Of a stretch of 64,000 bases of DNA, positions 56,808-64,000 are shown piece by piece. Made by a program: the position numbers and the translations under genes. Positions within the stretch are counted from its first letter, which is position 1; every line of letters begins with the position of its first letter. The stretch is from JAXDMK01 sp963765955 (lineage in GTDB: Bacteria > Actinomycetota > Acidimicrobiia > Acidimicrobiales > AC-14), in the NCBI GenBank assembly GCA_963765955.1, contig CAVXYA010000008.1:149993-213992 (forward strand). Reading direction: 5' to 3'. A model generated the notes under the pieces. That model saw nothing but the letters and a program-made list of their open reading frames with translations, was not told the origin of the DNA and did not search any database.

Positions 56808-57906
56808 ATGAATCGCTTCAACCTGAAGCTTCGTCGCAGCGGGGCCGCGAACGCCCTCCGCGCGGACGCGCGGCCCCGCGGCGACGCCCTCAGGGTGTCC
56901 ATTGCGGGCGTCCTTGCGATCGGGCTCGCGGCCGGCTTTGCCGCCTGCGGCGGCTCGAACAGCGACGCGTCCGGCGGCGACGGCAGCGGCGGCACGATCG
57001 ACCTCGTCGCGTACTCGACCCCGCAGACCGCGTACGAAGAGGGCATCGAGCCCGGGTTCGCGGAGAGCCCCGACGGCGAGGGCGTCGCGTTCAAGAACTC
57101 GTTCGGCTCATCGGGCGACCAGTCGCGGGCGGTCGAGGCCGGCCTGCCGGCCGACGTCGTCCACCTGCCGCTCGAGCCCGACATGACCCGCCTCGTCGAG
57201 GCCGGGCTCGTGGCCGAGGACTACCGCGACACCGAGTACAACGGTGGCACGCAGAACTCGGTCGTCGTGATCGGCGTCCGCCCGGGCAACCCGGAGAACA
57301 TCAGACTCCTGGGAGGACCTGGTCCAGGGCGACATCGAGGTGATCACGCCGAACCCGTTCACCTCGGGCGGCGCGCGCTGGAACCTGATGGCCGCCTACG
57401 GCAGCCAGATCGAGCAGGGCAAGTCCGAGGAGGAGGCGCTGGCGTTCGTCCAGCAGCTCCTCGAGCACACTCCGGTTCAGGACGCCAGCGCCCGCGACTC
57501 GCTGCAGACGTTCATCGGCGGCAAGGGCGACGCCTTCCTCTCCTACGAGAACGAGGCGATCGGCGCGATCGACGCCGGTGAGGAGCTCGAGTACTTCATC
57601 CCCGACCAGACGATCCTGATCGAGACGCTCGCCGCCGTCACGACGGAGGCCGACGATCCCGAGGCCGCGCAGGCGTTCCTCGATTTCCAGGTCTCCGACG
57701 AGGGCCAGCGGCTCTGGGCGGAGAACGGCTACCGCCCGGTCAACGAGAAGATCCTCGCCGAGTTCGAGGATGAGTTCCCGGAGCCGCAAGACCTGTTCAC
57801 GATCGAGGACTTCGGCGGCTGGGAGACGGTCGCGACCGAGTTCTTCGATCCGGAGGCCGGTTCGGTCGCCGAGATCGAGCGCAATCTCGGAGTGGCGACG
57901 GAGTAG
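56808..57906 (+). CDS. Sulfate/thiosulfate-type ABC substrate-binding lipoprotein, one frameshift
   Basis: Long signal with an N-terminal basic region, hydrophobic core IAGVLAIGLAAGFAAC and Cys at about residue 47 followed by GGS, so lipidated. Conserved features of the sulfate/thiosulfate family: GLPADVVHLPLEPDMTRLV, TPNPFTSGGARWNLMAAYG and DFQVSDEGQRLWAENGYRP. One base too many near 57306 (NPENI then WEDLVQG). The ligand could be sulfate or a similar oxyanion. Confidence 0.93.
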
Positions 57907-57909
57907 ACG

Positions 57910-58752
57910 GTGAGCCAGGGAGCGACAGCAACCGCACAGGCACCTCCGAGGCCGGGCCTCAGGCTCGGCCTCGGAGGCCCTGGCCTCAATCGAGGCCTCG
58001 TCACGGCGTACCTCAGCATCATGGTGCTGCTGCCGATCGCGGCGATCGTCGTGACGTCGTTCGAGCTCGGCTGGGACAACTTCTGGAACGCGATCACCGC
58101 CGAGCAGGCGGTCGCGGCGCTGAAGCTGACCGTGATCGCGTCGTTCATCGTCGTCGCGATCAACGCGGTCTTCGGGACGATGATCGCCTGGGTCCTCGTC
58201 CGCGACGAGTTCCCCGGCAAGCAGATCGTCAACTCGCTGATCGACCTCCCGTTCGCGCTGCCGACGATCGTCGCCGGCCTCACCCTGCTCGCCCTCTACG
58301 GCGACAACGGGCTGCTCGGGATCTCGGGCGTCTCGTTCACGAAGGTCGGCGTCGTCATGGCGCTGCTGTTCGTGACGCTGCCGTTCGTCGTCCGCTCGGT
58401 GCAGCCGGTGCTGCTCGAGCTCGACACGGAGATGGAGGAGGCGGCGGCATCGCTCGGCGCTCGCCCGTTCACGATCTTCCGCCGCGTCATCGTCCCGAAC
58501 CTGGTCCCGGCGCTGACCGCCGGCGTCGCGCTCGCGTTCGCCCGCGCGATCGGCGAGTTCGGCTCGCTGGTGCTGATCTCGGGCAACATCCCGTTCGACA
58601 CCGAGGTCTCCTCGGTCTACATCTTCGGCCTGATCGAGGGCGGGAACCCCGAGAGCGCCGCTGCGGTCTCGGTCGTCCTGCTGACCTTCTCGCTCGGCGT
58701 CCTCCTGCTCATCAACGCGATCGGAAAGCGAGCGACCCGTGGCGAGCGCTGA
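57910..58752 (+). CDS. cysT: Sulfate ABC transporter permease 1
   Basis: 280 residues, intact, GTG 57910. Six membrane helices. The ABC permease EAA-loop reads EEAAASLGARPFTIFRRVIVPNL. The first helix begins VTAYLSIMVLLPIAAIVV, as in CysT/CysU. It starts 3 bp after the binding-protein stop and overlaps cysW by 14 bp, so translation is coupled. Confidence 0.93.
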   Translation: MSQGATATAQAPPRPGLRLGLGGPGLNRGLVTAYLSIMVLLPIAAIVVTSFELGWDNFWNAITAEQAVAALKLTVIASFIVVAINAVFGTMIAWVLVRDEFPGKQIVNSLIDLPFALPTIVAGLTLLALYGDNGLLGISGVSFTKVGVVMALLFVTLPFVVRSVQPVLLELDTEMEEAAASLGARPFTIFRRVIVPNLVPALTAGVALAFARAIGEFGSLVLISGNIPFDTEVSSVYIFGLIEGGNPESAAAVSVVLLTFSLGVLLLINAIGKRATRGER

Positions 58753-59666
58753 GCCGGCCGCGCGGCCGAACATCGTCAAGGGCGGCCCGCTCGCCCGCTA
58801 CTCGCTGCGCTTCCTCGCGCTCGGGTACCTCTCGCGTGCTGCTGTTCGTCCCCGTCCTCGTGATCTTCTACGAGGCGTTCGGCGAGGGCTTCGCCCACGC
58901 CTGGGACGCGGTGACCTCGCCGGAGGCCCAGCACGCGCTCTATCTGACCGTGATCATGGTCCTGATCGCGATCCCGATCAACACCGTGTTCGGGATCGCC
59001 GCCGCCCTCGTCCTCGTGCGCCAGAAGTTCCGCGGCAAGGCGTTCCTGAACGCGCTGATCGACATGCCGTTCGCGATCTCGCCGGTCGTCATCGGGCTCG
59101 CGCTCGTCCTCGTCTACGGCAGCCGCGACGGCTGGTTCGGGGTCTGGCTCGCCGAGCACGGCGTCGAGATCATCTTCACGCCGATCGGGATGGCGATCGC
59201 GACCGCGTTCGTCTCGCTGCCGTTCGTCGTCCGCGAGGTCGTCCCGGTCCTGCAGGAGATCGGCGACGACCAGGAGCAGGCGGCCGCGACGCTCGGCGCC
59301 CGGCCCTGGCAGACGTTCTGGAAGATCACCCTGCCGTCGATCCGCTGGGGCGTCACCTACGGCGTCATTCTCGCGACGGCGCGCGCGCTCGGCGAGTTCG
59401 GCGCCGTCGCCGTCGTCTCGGGCCGGATCTCCGGCTCGACGGAGACGATGCCGCTCTACGTCCGCAAGATGTTCGACACCTTCAACGTCGAGGGTGCCTA
59501 CGCCGCCGCGGTCGTGCTGGCGCTGCTCGCGCTCGGCGTCCTGCTGGCGATGAACCTGCTTCAGCGCCGCGACAAGGTGGCGCTCGCTCCGGCCGTGATC
59601 GGTGACACGGCCGCCATCTCTCCGCATGAACTAGGCGAACCCGACGACAAGGAGACCCGTCCATGA
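58739..59666 (+). CDS. cysW: Sulfate ABC transporter permease 2, one frameshift
   Basis: Starts inside the end of cysT (GTG 58739). Six helices; the EAA-loop is EQAAATLGARPWQTFWKITLPS. The frame slips near 58837 after ALGYLS (one extra base), then VLLFVPVLVIFYEAFGEG continues cleanly. The stop overlaps cysA by ATGA. Forms the membrane channel with CysT. Confidence 0.92.
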
Positions 59667-60660
59667 GCATCGTCGTTGACAAGGCACGCAAGCAGTTCGG
59701 GGACTTCGTCGCGCTCGACGACGTCTCGATCGAGGTCCGCGACGGCTCGCTGACCGCGCTGCTCGGCCCGAGCGGCTCCGGCAAGTCGACCCTGCTGCGG
59801 GTGATCGCCGGCCTCGAGCTGCCGGACTCCGGCCGGGTCGCTGATCTCGGGCGACGACATGACGAAGGTCGCGGTCCAGGACCGCGGCGTCGGCTTCTGC
59901 TTCCAGCACTACGCCGCCTTCAAGCACATGACCGTCCAGGACAACGTCGCCTTCGGCCTCTCGATCCGCAAGCGGCCGAAGACCGAGATCGCCGATCGTG
60001 TCAACGAGCTGCTCAAGCTCGTCCAGCTCGAGGGATTCAGCCACCGCTACCCCTCACAGCTCTCCGGCGGCCAGCGCCAGCGCATGGCGCTCGCCAGGGC
60101 GCTCGCGGTCGAGCCGAAGGTGCTGCTGCTCGACGAGCCGTTCGGCGCCCTCGACGCGCGCGTGCGCACCGAGCTCCGCCAGTGGCTGCGCCGCCTCCAC
60201 GACGAGGTCCACGTGACGACGATCTTCGTCACCCACGACCAGGAGGAGGCGATGGACGTCGCCGAGCAGATCGTCGTCATGAACGAGGGCCGCGTCGAGC
60301 AGGCGGGCACGCCCGACCGACCTCTACGACCACCCGTCGACCGAGTTCGTGATGAGCTTCGTCGGCACGGCGAACCGGATCGGCGAGATGCTCGTCCGCC
60401 CGCACGACGTCGAGATCAGCCACGTCCCGGCCGGGCGCGCCGAGGAGGCGATGATCGACCGGATCGTCAACCTCGGGTTCGAGGTCCGGATCGAGCTCAC
60501 GCTCGCCGACGGCAACCCGCTGATCGCGCAGCTGACCCGGCCGCAGGTCGAGGAGCTCGAGCTCGCCGAGGGCCAGATCGTCTACGTGCTGCCGAGCCGC
60601 GCGAAGGTGTTCGACGAGAACGGCGCCTCGCCGCGGACCGAGGAGCTCGCGCTCGCCTGA
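59663..60660 (+). CDS. cysA: Sulfate ABC transporter ATPase, two frame breaks
   Basis: ATG 59663. Walker A GPSGSGKS, Q-loop FCFQHYAAFKHMT, signature LSGGQRQRM, Walker B VLLLDEPFGALD, switch His VTHDQEEAMDVAE. C-terminal regulatory domain FVGTANRIGEMLVRPHDVEIS, as in CysA. Breaks near 59840 and 60320, each one extra base. Provides energy for the CysT/CysW channel. Confidence 0.95.
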
Positions 60661-60675
60661 CCGGGCGGTTCGCGG

Positions 60676-60814
60676 ATGAGCCTCGCTGCGATCGTCGCCT
60701 GGATCATGCTCGCCGTCGCTGATCGGCTGGATCGCGATCGTCCTCTATGCGACGTTCCGCCAGCTCGACGGCGAGCGCCGCGAGGCCGAGCGCCGCGGCG
60801 AGGGCGGCGGCTAG
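60676..60814 (+). CDS. Very small membrane protein, frame break
   Basis: About 45 residues if the slip near 60720 is repaired: MSLAAIVAWIMLAVA then LIGWIAIVLYATFRQLDGER, one or two closely placed hydrophobic segments and a Glu/Arg-rich tail ending at TAG 60812-60814, which shares CTAG with the convergent regulator. It lies 15 bp after cysA, so it belongs to the sulfate operon. Small membrane proteins of this size often assist a transporter; no family is recognised. Confidence 0.5.
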
Positions 60815-61285
60815 CCGAGCGAAGGGATCTCGCCCGTCCCCGGGCGCTGCGAGCGGCCGGCGATCGCAGCGGATCTGGCTCGGCAGCTCGCCGCTGACGA
60901 GATCGGCGATCGTCACCGCCTCGAGCACCTCGCGGACGTTCGTCCGCAGGGCGATCCACATCTGCTTCAGCTCCTCGCTCTCGTCGAGCAGGTCGGGCGA
61001 CTCGCCGCGAACGGTGGCGAGCGGGCCCTCGACGGCCCGGATCACGTCCGCGACCGCGATCCGGTCGGCCGGCTGCGCGAGCCAGTAGCCGCCGTCGCTG
61101 CCGGGACGGCCGTGGACGAGCCCGTCGCGCCGGAGCTCGGAGAGGATGTTGCCGAGGAACGTGACCGGGATGCCCTGGGCGGCGGCGAGGGCGTCCTTCT
61201 TGACCGGCGAAGCCTCCGACTCGCCGCTCCGGCCGAGCTCGACCATCGCCCGAACGGCGTAGTCGGTTTTCGCGGAGACCCTCAC
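60811..61285 (-). CDS. Rrf2-family transcriptional regulator
   Basis: About 155 residues. N-terminal winged helix: MRVSAKTDYAVRAMVELG, PVTFLGNILSELRRDGLV and HGRPGSDGGYWLAQPADRI, typical of Rrf2. There is no three-Cys cluster (only a single Cys near the end), so it is not an IscR-type iron-sulfur protein and is closer to CymR, which controls sulfur or cysteine uptake. Convergent with the sulfate operon (CTAG overlap). The end needs a one-base slip near 60840 to reach TAG 60811; otherwise the frame runs on into 60704. Confidence 0.88.
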
Positions 61286-61347
61286 CGGCGCAATCCTAGG
61301 GCGGAAGCGAAGCTGAGGAGATGGGCGGAACGTTGTTTACTGCTTTT

Positions 61348-61421
61348 GCCCCCGTAGCTCAGCCGCTTAGAGCAGCCGGCTTTTAACCGGAAGGTCGTGG
61401 GTTGGAGTCCCACCGGGGGCA
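61348..61421 (+). tRNA. tRNA-Lys (UUU)
   Basis: 74 nt starting GCCCCCGTAGCTCAGCCGCT and ending CGGGGGCA. The acceptor stem GCCCCCG pairs with CGGGGGC, the anticodon loop CTTTTAA gives UUU, and the T-arm GGGTTGGAGTCCC is canonical. No CCA is encoded. Confidence 0.97.
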
Positions 61422-61603
61422 TTCAATCGAGTGCGCTGCAAGCGATCTACCGCATGGGAAAGCCAGCTGCCGCATCCCTCCGTGGACCCGGCTACGGTTT
61501 GCGGCACACGAAAACGCGGTAGTGGACAGGAAGTCTCATTACCAACGAGCCGCGGGGTTAGGGGCCCTCCGGGTCGCAGCACGAACTTAGGAGGTTCGAA
61601 AAC

Positions 61604-62602
61604 TTGAAACGGATTTTCATCGTCGCGGCCGCGGTCGCGCTTGTCGGATGGCCGGCAGCGTCGCAGGCAGCGACTCACGACTACGCCCCGGGCGAAACGA
61701 GTTGGACCGGTGAGACGGAGTCGCAAGGGCTCTGTGTCCCGGCTCTGCTCTGCCCGGTCGTCTCCAACACCGTTCACGACGAAGTCGGCGCTCCAGGCAC
61801 GAACGCCGGCTACATCGAGACGGCCGTCGGCAGCCTCACCGGCGTCGGCGCGACGTCGATCGGCATATTCACCAGCTCGCCGTTCGAGTACAACGGAGTT
61901 GGTGGCAAGAACGCGACCTCGCTCAAGTTCGGAATGTCGAGGATCGCGGATGTCGGCCAGCTGCTCGCAGTCGCGGGCAACGCCGCGACCTACTCGGTCG
62001 ACCTGATCAACGCCGACGGCACCGGCGTCACGAACATCATCGAGCCGGCGCCGCTCGCCGGAGCACCGGACTGGCTCGCGATCGCGAAGGTGCCGCTCGA
62101 CGACTCGGTGATGAAGATCGGCAAGGCGTACCGGATCCGGGTCACGACCCGGTATGAGACCGGCGCGACCGTGATCCCGGGCGGCGCCGCCGGCTATGAC
62201 GGCATCCAGATTCGCGCCCGGCGCGCGACCGGCAAGGGCAACGGCAACGGCAACGGTGCCGACACCGACGCCGGCATCGCGAAGAGCGGTGTCGCCGGAA
62301 ACGCCGTCCTGAGCAAGAACGGCAAGCGGATCCGCGTCAAGGTCCGCTGCTCGGCGAAGCTCGAGGGTGCCTGCAAGATGACCCTCACCGGCCTCGTCAC
62401 CAAGCACGGTCCGAAGCTGACCCAGCGTCGCCACGTGAAGGTCGGATCCGGCAACAAGCGCATCGTCTCGCTGAGGGTGAAGAGGAAGGGCTACCTCGCC
62501 TTCGTCCAGCAGCCTGCGACGGACCGGATCTTCGTCCGCCAGAAGATCCGCGCCGACAAGGTGACGAAGCAGAAGGTCGTCAAGCTCAAGCTCAAGGGCT
62601 GA
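61604..62602 (+). CDS. Secreted protein with basic C-terminal region
   Basis: 332 residues, TTG 61604 with AGGAGG 10 bp upstream. Signal peptide MKRIFIVAAAVALVGWPAASQA. A beta-rich mature domain with two Cys pairs (LCVPALLC, RCSAKLEGAC), a Gly-Asn-rich linker (GKGNGNGNGADTD) at about residue 207, and a Lys/Arg-rich C-terminal beta domain resembling repetitive envelope proteins of these actinobacteria. Followed by a strong hairpin. Function unknown. Confidence 0.8.
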   Translation: MKRIFIVAAAVALVGWPAASQAATHDYAPGETSWTGETESQGLCVPALLCPVVSNTVHDEVGAPGTNAGYIETAVGSLTGVGATSIGIFTSSPFEYNGVGGKNATSLKFGMSRIADVGQLLAVAGNAATYSVDLINADGTGVTNIIEPAPLAGAPDWLAIAKVPLDDSVMKIGKAYRIRVTTRYETGATVIPGGAAGYDGIQIRARRATGKGNGNGNGADTDAGIAKSGVAGNAVLSKNGKRIRVKVRCSAKLEGACKMTLTGLVTKHGPKLTQRRHVKVGSGNKRIVSLRVKRKGYLAFVQQPATDRIFVRQKIRADKVTKQKVVKLKLKG

Positions 62603-62614
62603 ACCGTTCGCGAT

Positions 62615-62640
62615 CCCGGCGCCGCTACGGCGGCGCCGGG
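62615..62640. terminator. Hairpin between convergent genes
   Basis: Perfect 10-bp stem (CCCGGCGCCG and CGGCGCCGGG) with a 6-nt loop (CTACGG) in the short gap between the secreted-protein gene and the kinase gene, which converge. No T-run follows, but the position suits a bidirectional terminator. Confidence 0.8.
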
Positions 62641-62660
62641 TGTCGCTCCCTCTCACGCCG

Positions 62661-64000
62661 TCAGGGCGTGATCCGCGAGACCTCTCCGGACCCGGTGCTC
62701 GCGACCCAGACCGTTCCCGGTCCGATCGAGAGCGCCTGCGGCCGCCTGCCGACAGAAACCACGCCGTCGCCTTCGCCGCTTGCCGGGTCGATTCTGGCGA
62801 CCGTCCCGGCCTCAGCGTCGGCAATCCAGAGGCCCCCGAGCCCGGAGGTGATCGCGCCCGGAGCACCCCCGAGCTCGACCGGCTCCCCGGCAGGCGCCGC
62901 GTCGCCGAGCGCGAGCTCGCTCACGGTCCCCTCCCGCGAGCTCGTCATCCACAGCGATCCGCCCGAGATCGTCAGGTCGCTCGGCGAGGTCGCGGGCTCG
63001 ACGGGCCTTCCCACCTCGGGGTCGTCGGCGCTGACCGACGACGACTCGATCGGGATCAGCGAGCCGGCGTCGGCGCTCGCGGCCCAGACGGCGCCCTCGG
63101 CGGCGGCGATCGCGGTCGGCGGGTCCGCGAGCGAGGCCTCGCTCGCGCTTCCCGTGTAGGGGTCGACACGCGAGACGCTCGAGCTGCCGCGATTGGCGAC
63201 CCAGACCCAGCGGTCGTCGACCGCGATGTCCGCCGGGTCGGCACCGACCGCGATCCGCTCCGGCACCTCGCGATGGCCGGGTCCGAACCGGAGCAGCTCT
63301 CCGGTGTCGGCGCTCGCCACCCAGACGGAGCCGAATCCGGTCGCGACAGCGCTCGGCGACTCGAGTTCCTCGGGGCCACGGACGACCTTCGCCGAGTGAG
63401 GATCGACCGCGAACAGCGAGCCGTCGGCGCGCGACGTCGCGATCACGTTCTTCTTGCCGACGACGATCGCATCGACGGCGTCGCCGAGCGGAACCTCCGT
63501 CACCTCGGCGGCGAGCTCGGAGCCGCCGCCGGTCGCTTCGCCTTCGGCGGGTGAGTCGTCGTCACCGCCGGCGACCGCGAAGACGACGGCCGCCGCGAGC
63601 GCCAGCGCGCCAACCCCGGCGGCGAGCGGCTTCGCCCACGCGCGTCGCTGCGGCGGCGCGGGAAGCTTCCTCGTCGGCGGCTCCGCCGCAGCCGCGACCG
63701 TCGAGACCCGGCTCAGCTCGCCGCCGCTCGAACCGCCGGCGGCGGCCGTCAGCTCCTCCGCGAGCTCGCCGGCCGAGCCGGGGCGCTCGGCGGGATCGAT
63801 CGCCGTCGCCCGGACGACGAGGTCGTCGATCTCCGGCGCCAGCCCGGGAACGAGGACGGAGGGCCGCGGCCGAGCCGCGTTGGCGTGCGCGAACAGCGTC
63901 GCGAGCGACGTCTCGCGGGCGAACGGCGACTCGCCGGTCAGCAGGTGGAAGACGACGCACCCGAGCGCGTAGACGTCGGCCGCGGGCCCGGCCGGCCTTC
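62661..64000 (-). CDS. Membrane Ser/Thr protein kinase with extracellular beta-propeller, N-terminus outside window
   Basis: About 445 codons are visible, frame intact. The entry at the right edge is inside the kinase domain: ADVYALGCVVFHLLTGESPF (subdomain IX), then PSVLVPGLAPEIDDLVVRAT and RPGSAGELAEELTAA. A Pro-rich linker, one membrane helix (PLAAGVGALALAAAVVFAVAG) and about six propeller-type repeats follow, each with a (V/L)W(V/I)A(S/N/D) strand (SVWVASADTG, WVWVANRGSS, GLWIADAEAG, TVWVASTGSG). This is the PknD-like sensor layout: cytoplasmic kinase, outer propeller. Its ligand is unknown. Confidence 0.93.
   Translation of the reverse strand, partial: RPAGPAADVYALGCVVFHLLTGESPFARETSLATLFAHANAARPRPSVLVPGLAPEIDDLVVRATAIDPAERPGSAGELAEELTAAAGGSSGGELSRVSTVAAAAEPPTRKLPAPPQRRAWAKPLAAGVGALALAAAVVFAVAGGDDDSPAEGEATGGGSELAAEVTEVPLGDAVDAIVVGKKNVIATSRADGSLFAVDPHSAKVVRGPEELESPSAVATGFGSVWVASADTGELLRFGPGHREVPERIAVGADPADIAVDDRWVWVANRGSSSVSRVDPYTGSASEASLADPPTAIAAAEGAVWAASADAGSLIPIESSSVSADDPEVGRPVEPATSPSDLTISGGSLWMTSSREGTVSELALGDAAPAGEPVELGGAPGAITSGLGGLWIADAEAGTVARIDPASGEGDGVVSVGRRPQALSIGPGTVWVASTGSGEVSRITP

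Overview
The window looks like high-GC actinobacterial DNA in two parts that meet near 32.67 kb. On the left (about 1-32.67 kb) alanine is written mostly GCC and the genes suit an Acidimicrobiia-type genome: a DUF58/MoxR/ABC operon, a stand-alone LigD-type polymerase, DUF222-HNH genes, FN3 and FG-GAP surface proteins and a giant LuxR regulator. On the right (32.7-64 kb) GCG is much commoner and the gene set (lipA-lipB-branched-chain dehydrogenase cluster, thiamine operon, sulfate ABC operon, beta-propeller Ser/Thr kinase) suits a Thermoleophilia/Solirubrobacterales-type genome. These taxon guesses rest on gene content and codon use only. At the meeting point an FG-GAP gene is cut off and a damaged endonuclease gene begins, so either a chimeric contig or a real rearrangement is possible.

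Left part. 1-9.35 kb: a tightly overlapping minus-strand operon (HTTM partner, HTTM protein, membrane-anchored GATase-like protein, ABC ATPase, ABC permease, Gly-Gln repeat membrane protein, MoxR, DUF58). 9.4-17.2 kb: LigD-type polymerase, Uma2 nuclease, DUF222-HNH, DHFR-like reductase, a luciferase-fold protein, an unknown membrane protein and a GMC oxidoreductase. 17.2-21.2 kb: a distinctly lower-GC island with a membrane-anchored Thr-rich protein and a membrane patatin phospholipase. 21.2-32.7 kb: FN3 and other secreted proteins, a LAL-type LuxR regulator, small membrane genes, a degraded stretch (27.7-28.8 kb), a second DUF222-HNH gene, a GlxA/AraC regulator, a CBS protein and the FG-GAP fragment.

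Right part. 33-35.3 kb: tRNA-Ala, small stress or membrane genes and a rhomboid protease. 35.3-41.4 kb: a lipoate and 2-oxoacid dehydrogenase operon (E1alpha, E1beta, E2, leucine-type dehydrogenase, lipB, lipA), whose E3 (lpdA) lies at 48-49.4 kb. Between them are a lipoyl-like domain lacking its lysine, a receiver / histidine kinase / NarL-type regulator operon, an E2-like protein lacking its catalytic His, a DsbA-type isomerase and two tandem cupredoxins. 50.5-53.9 kb: thiE on one strand and, facing away behind a TPP riboswitch, thiO-thiS-thiG. 53.9-56.4 kb: an alpha/beta hydrolase and a PhoD-like phosphatase. 56.8-61.3 kb: a sulfate ABC transporter operon with an Rrf2-type regulator at its end. 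61.3-64 kb: tRNA-Lys, a secreted protein and a membrane Ser/Thr kinase.

Reading frames are broken by single-base indels in many genes, above all between 34 and 60 kb. The breaks fall inside otherwise well-conserved proteins, including essential ones, and most are repaired by removing one base, so I treat them as probable sequence errors. Such genes are annotated across the breaks with approximate break positions.
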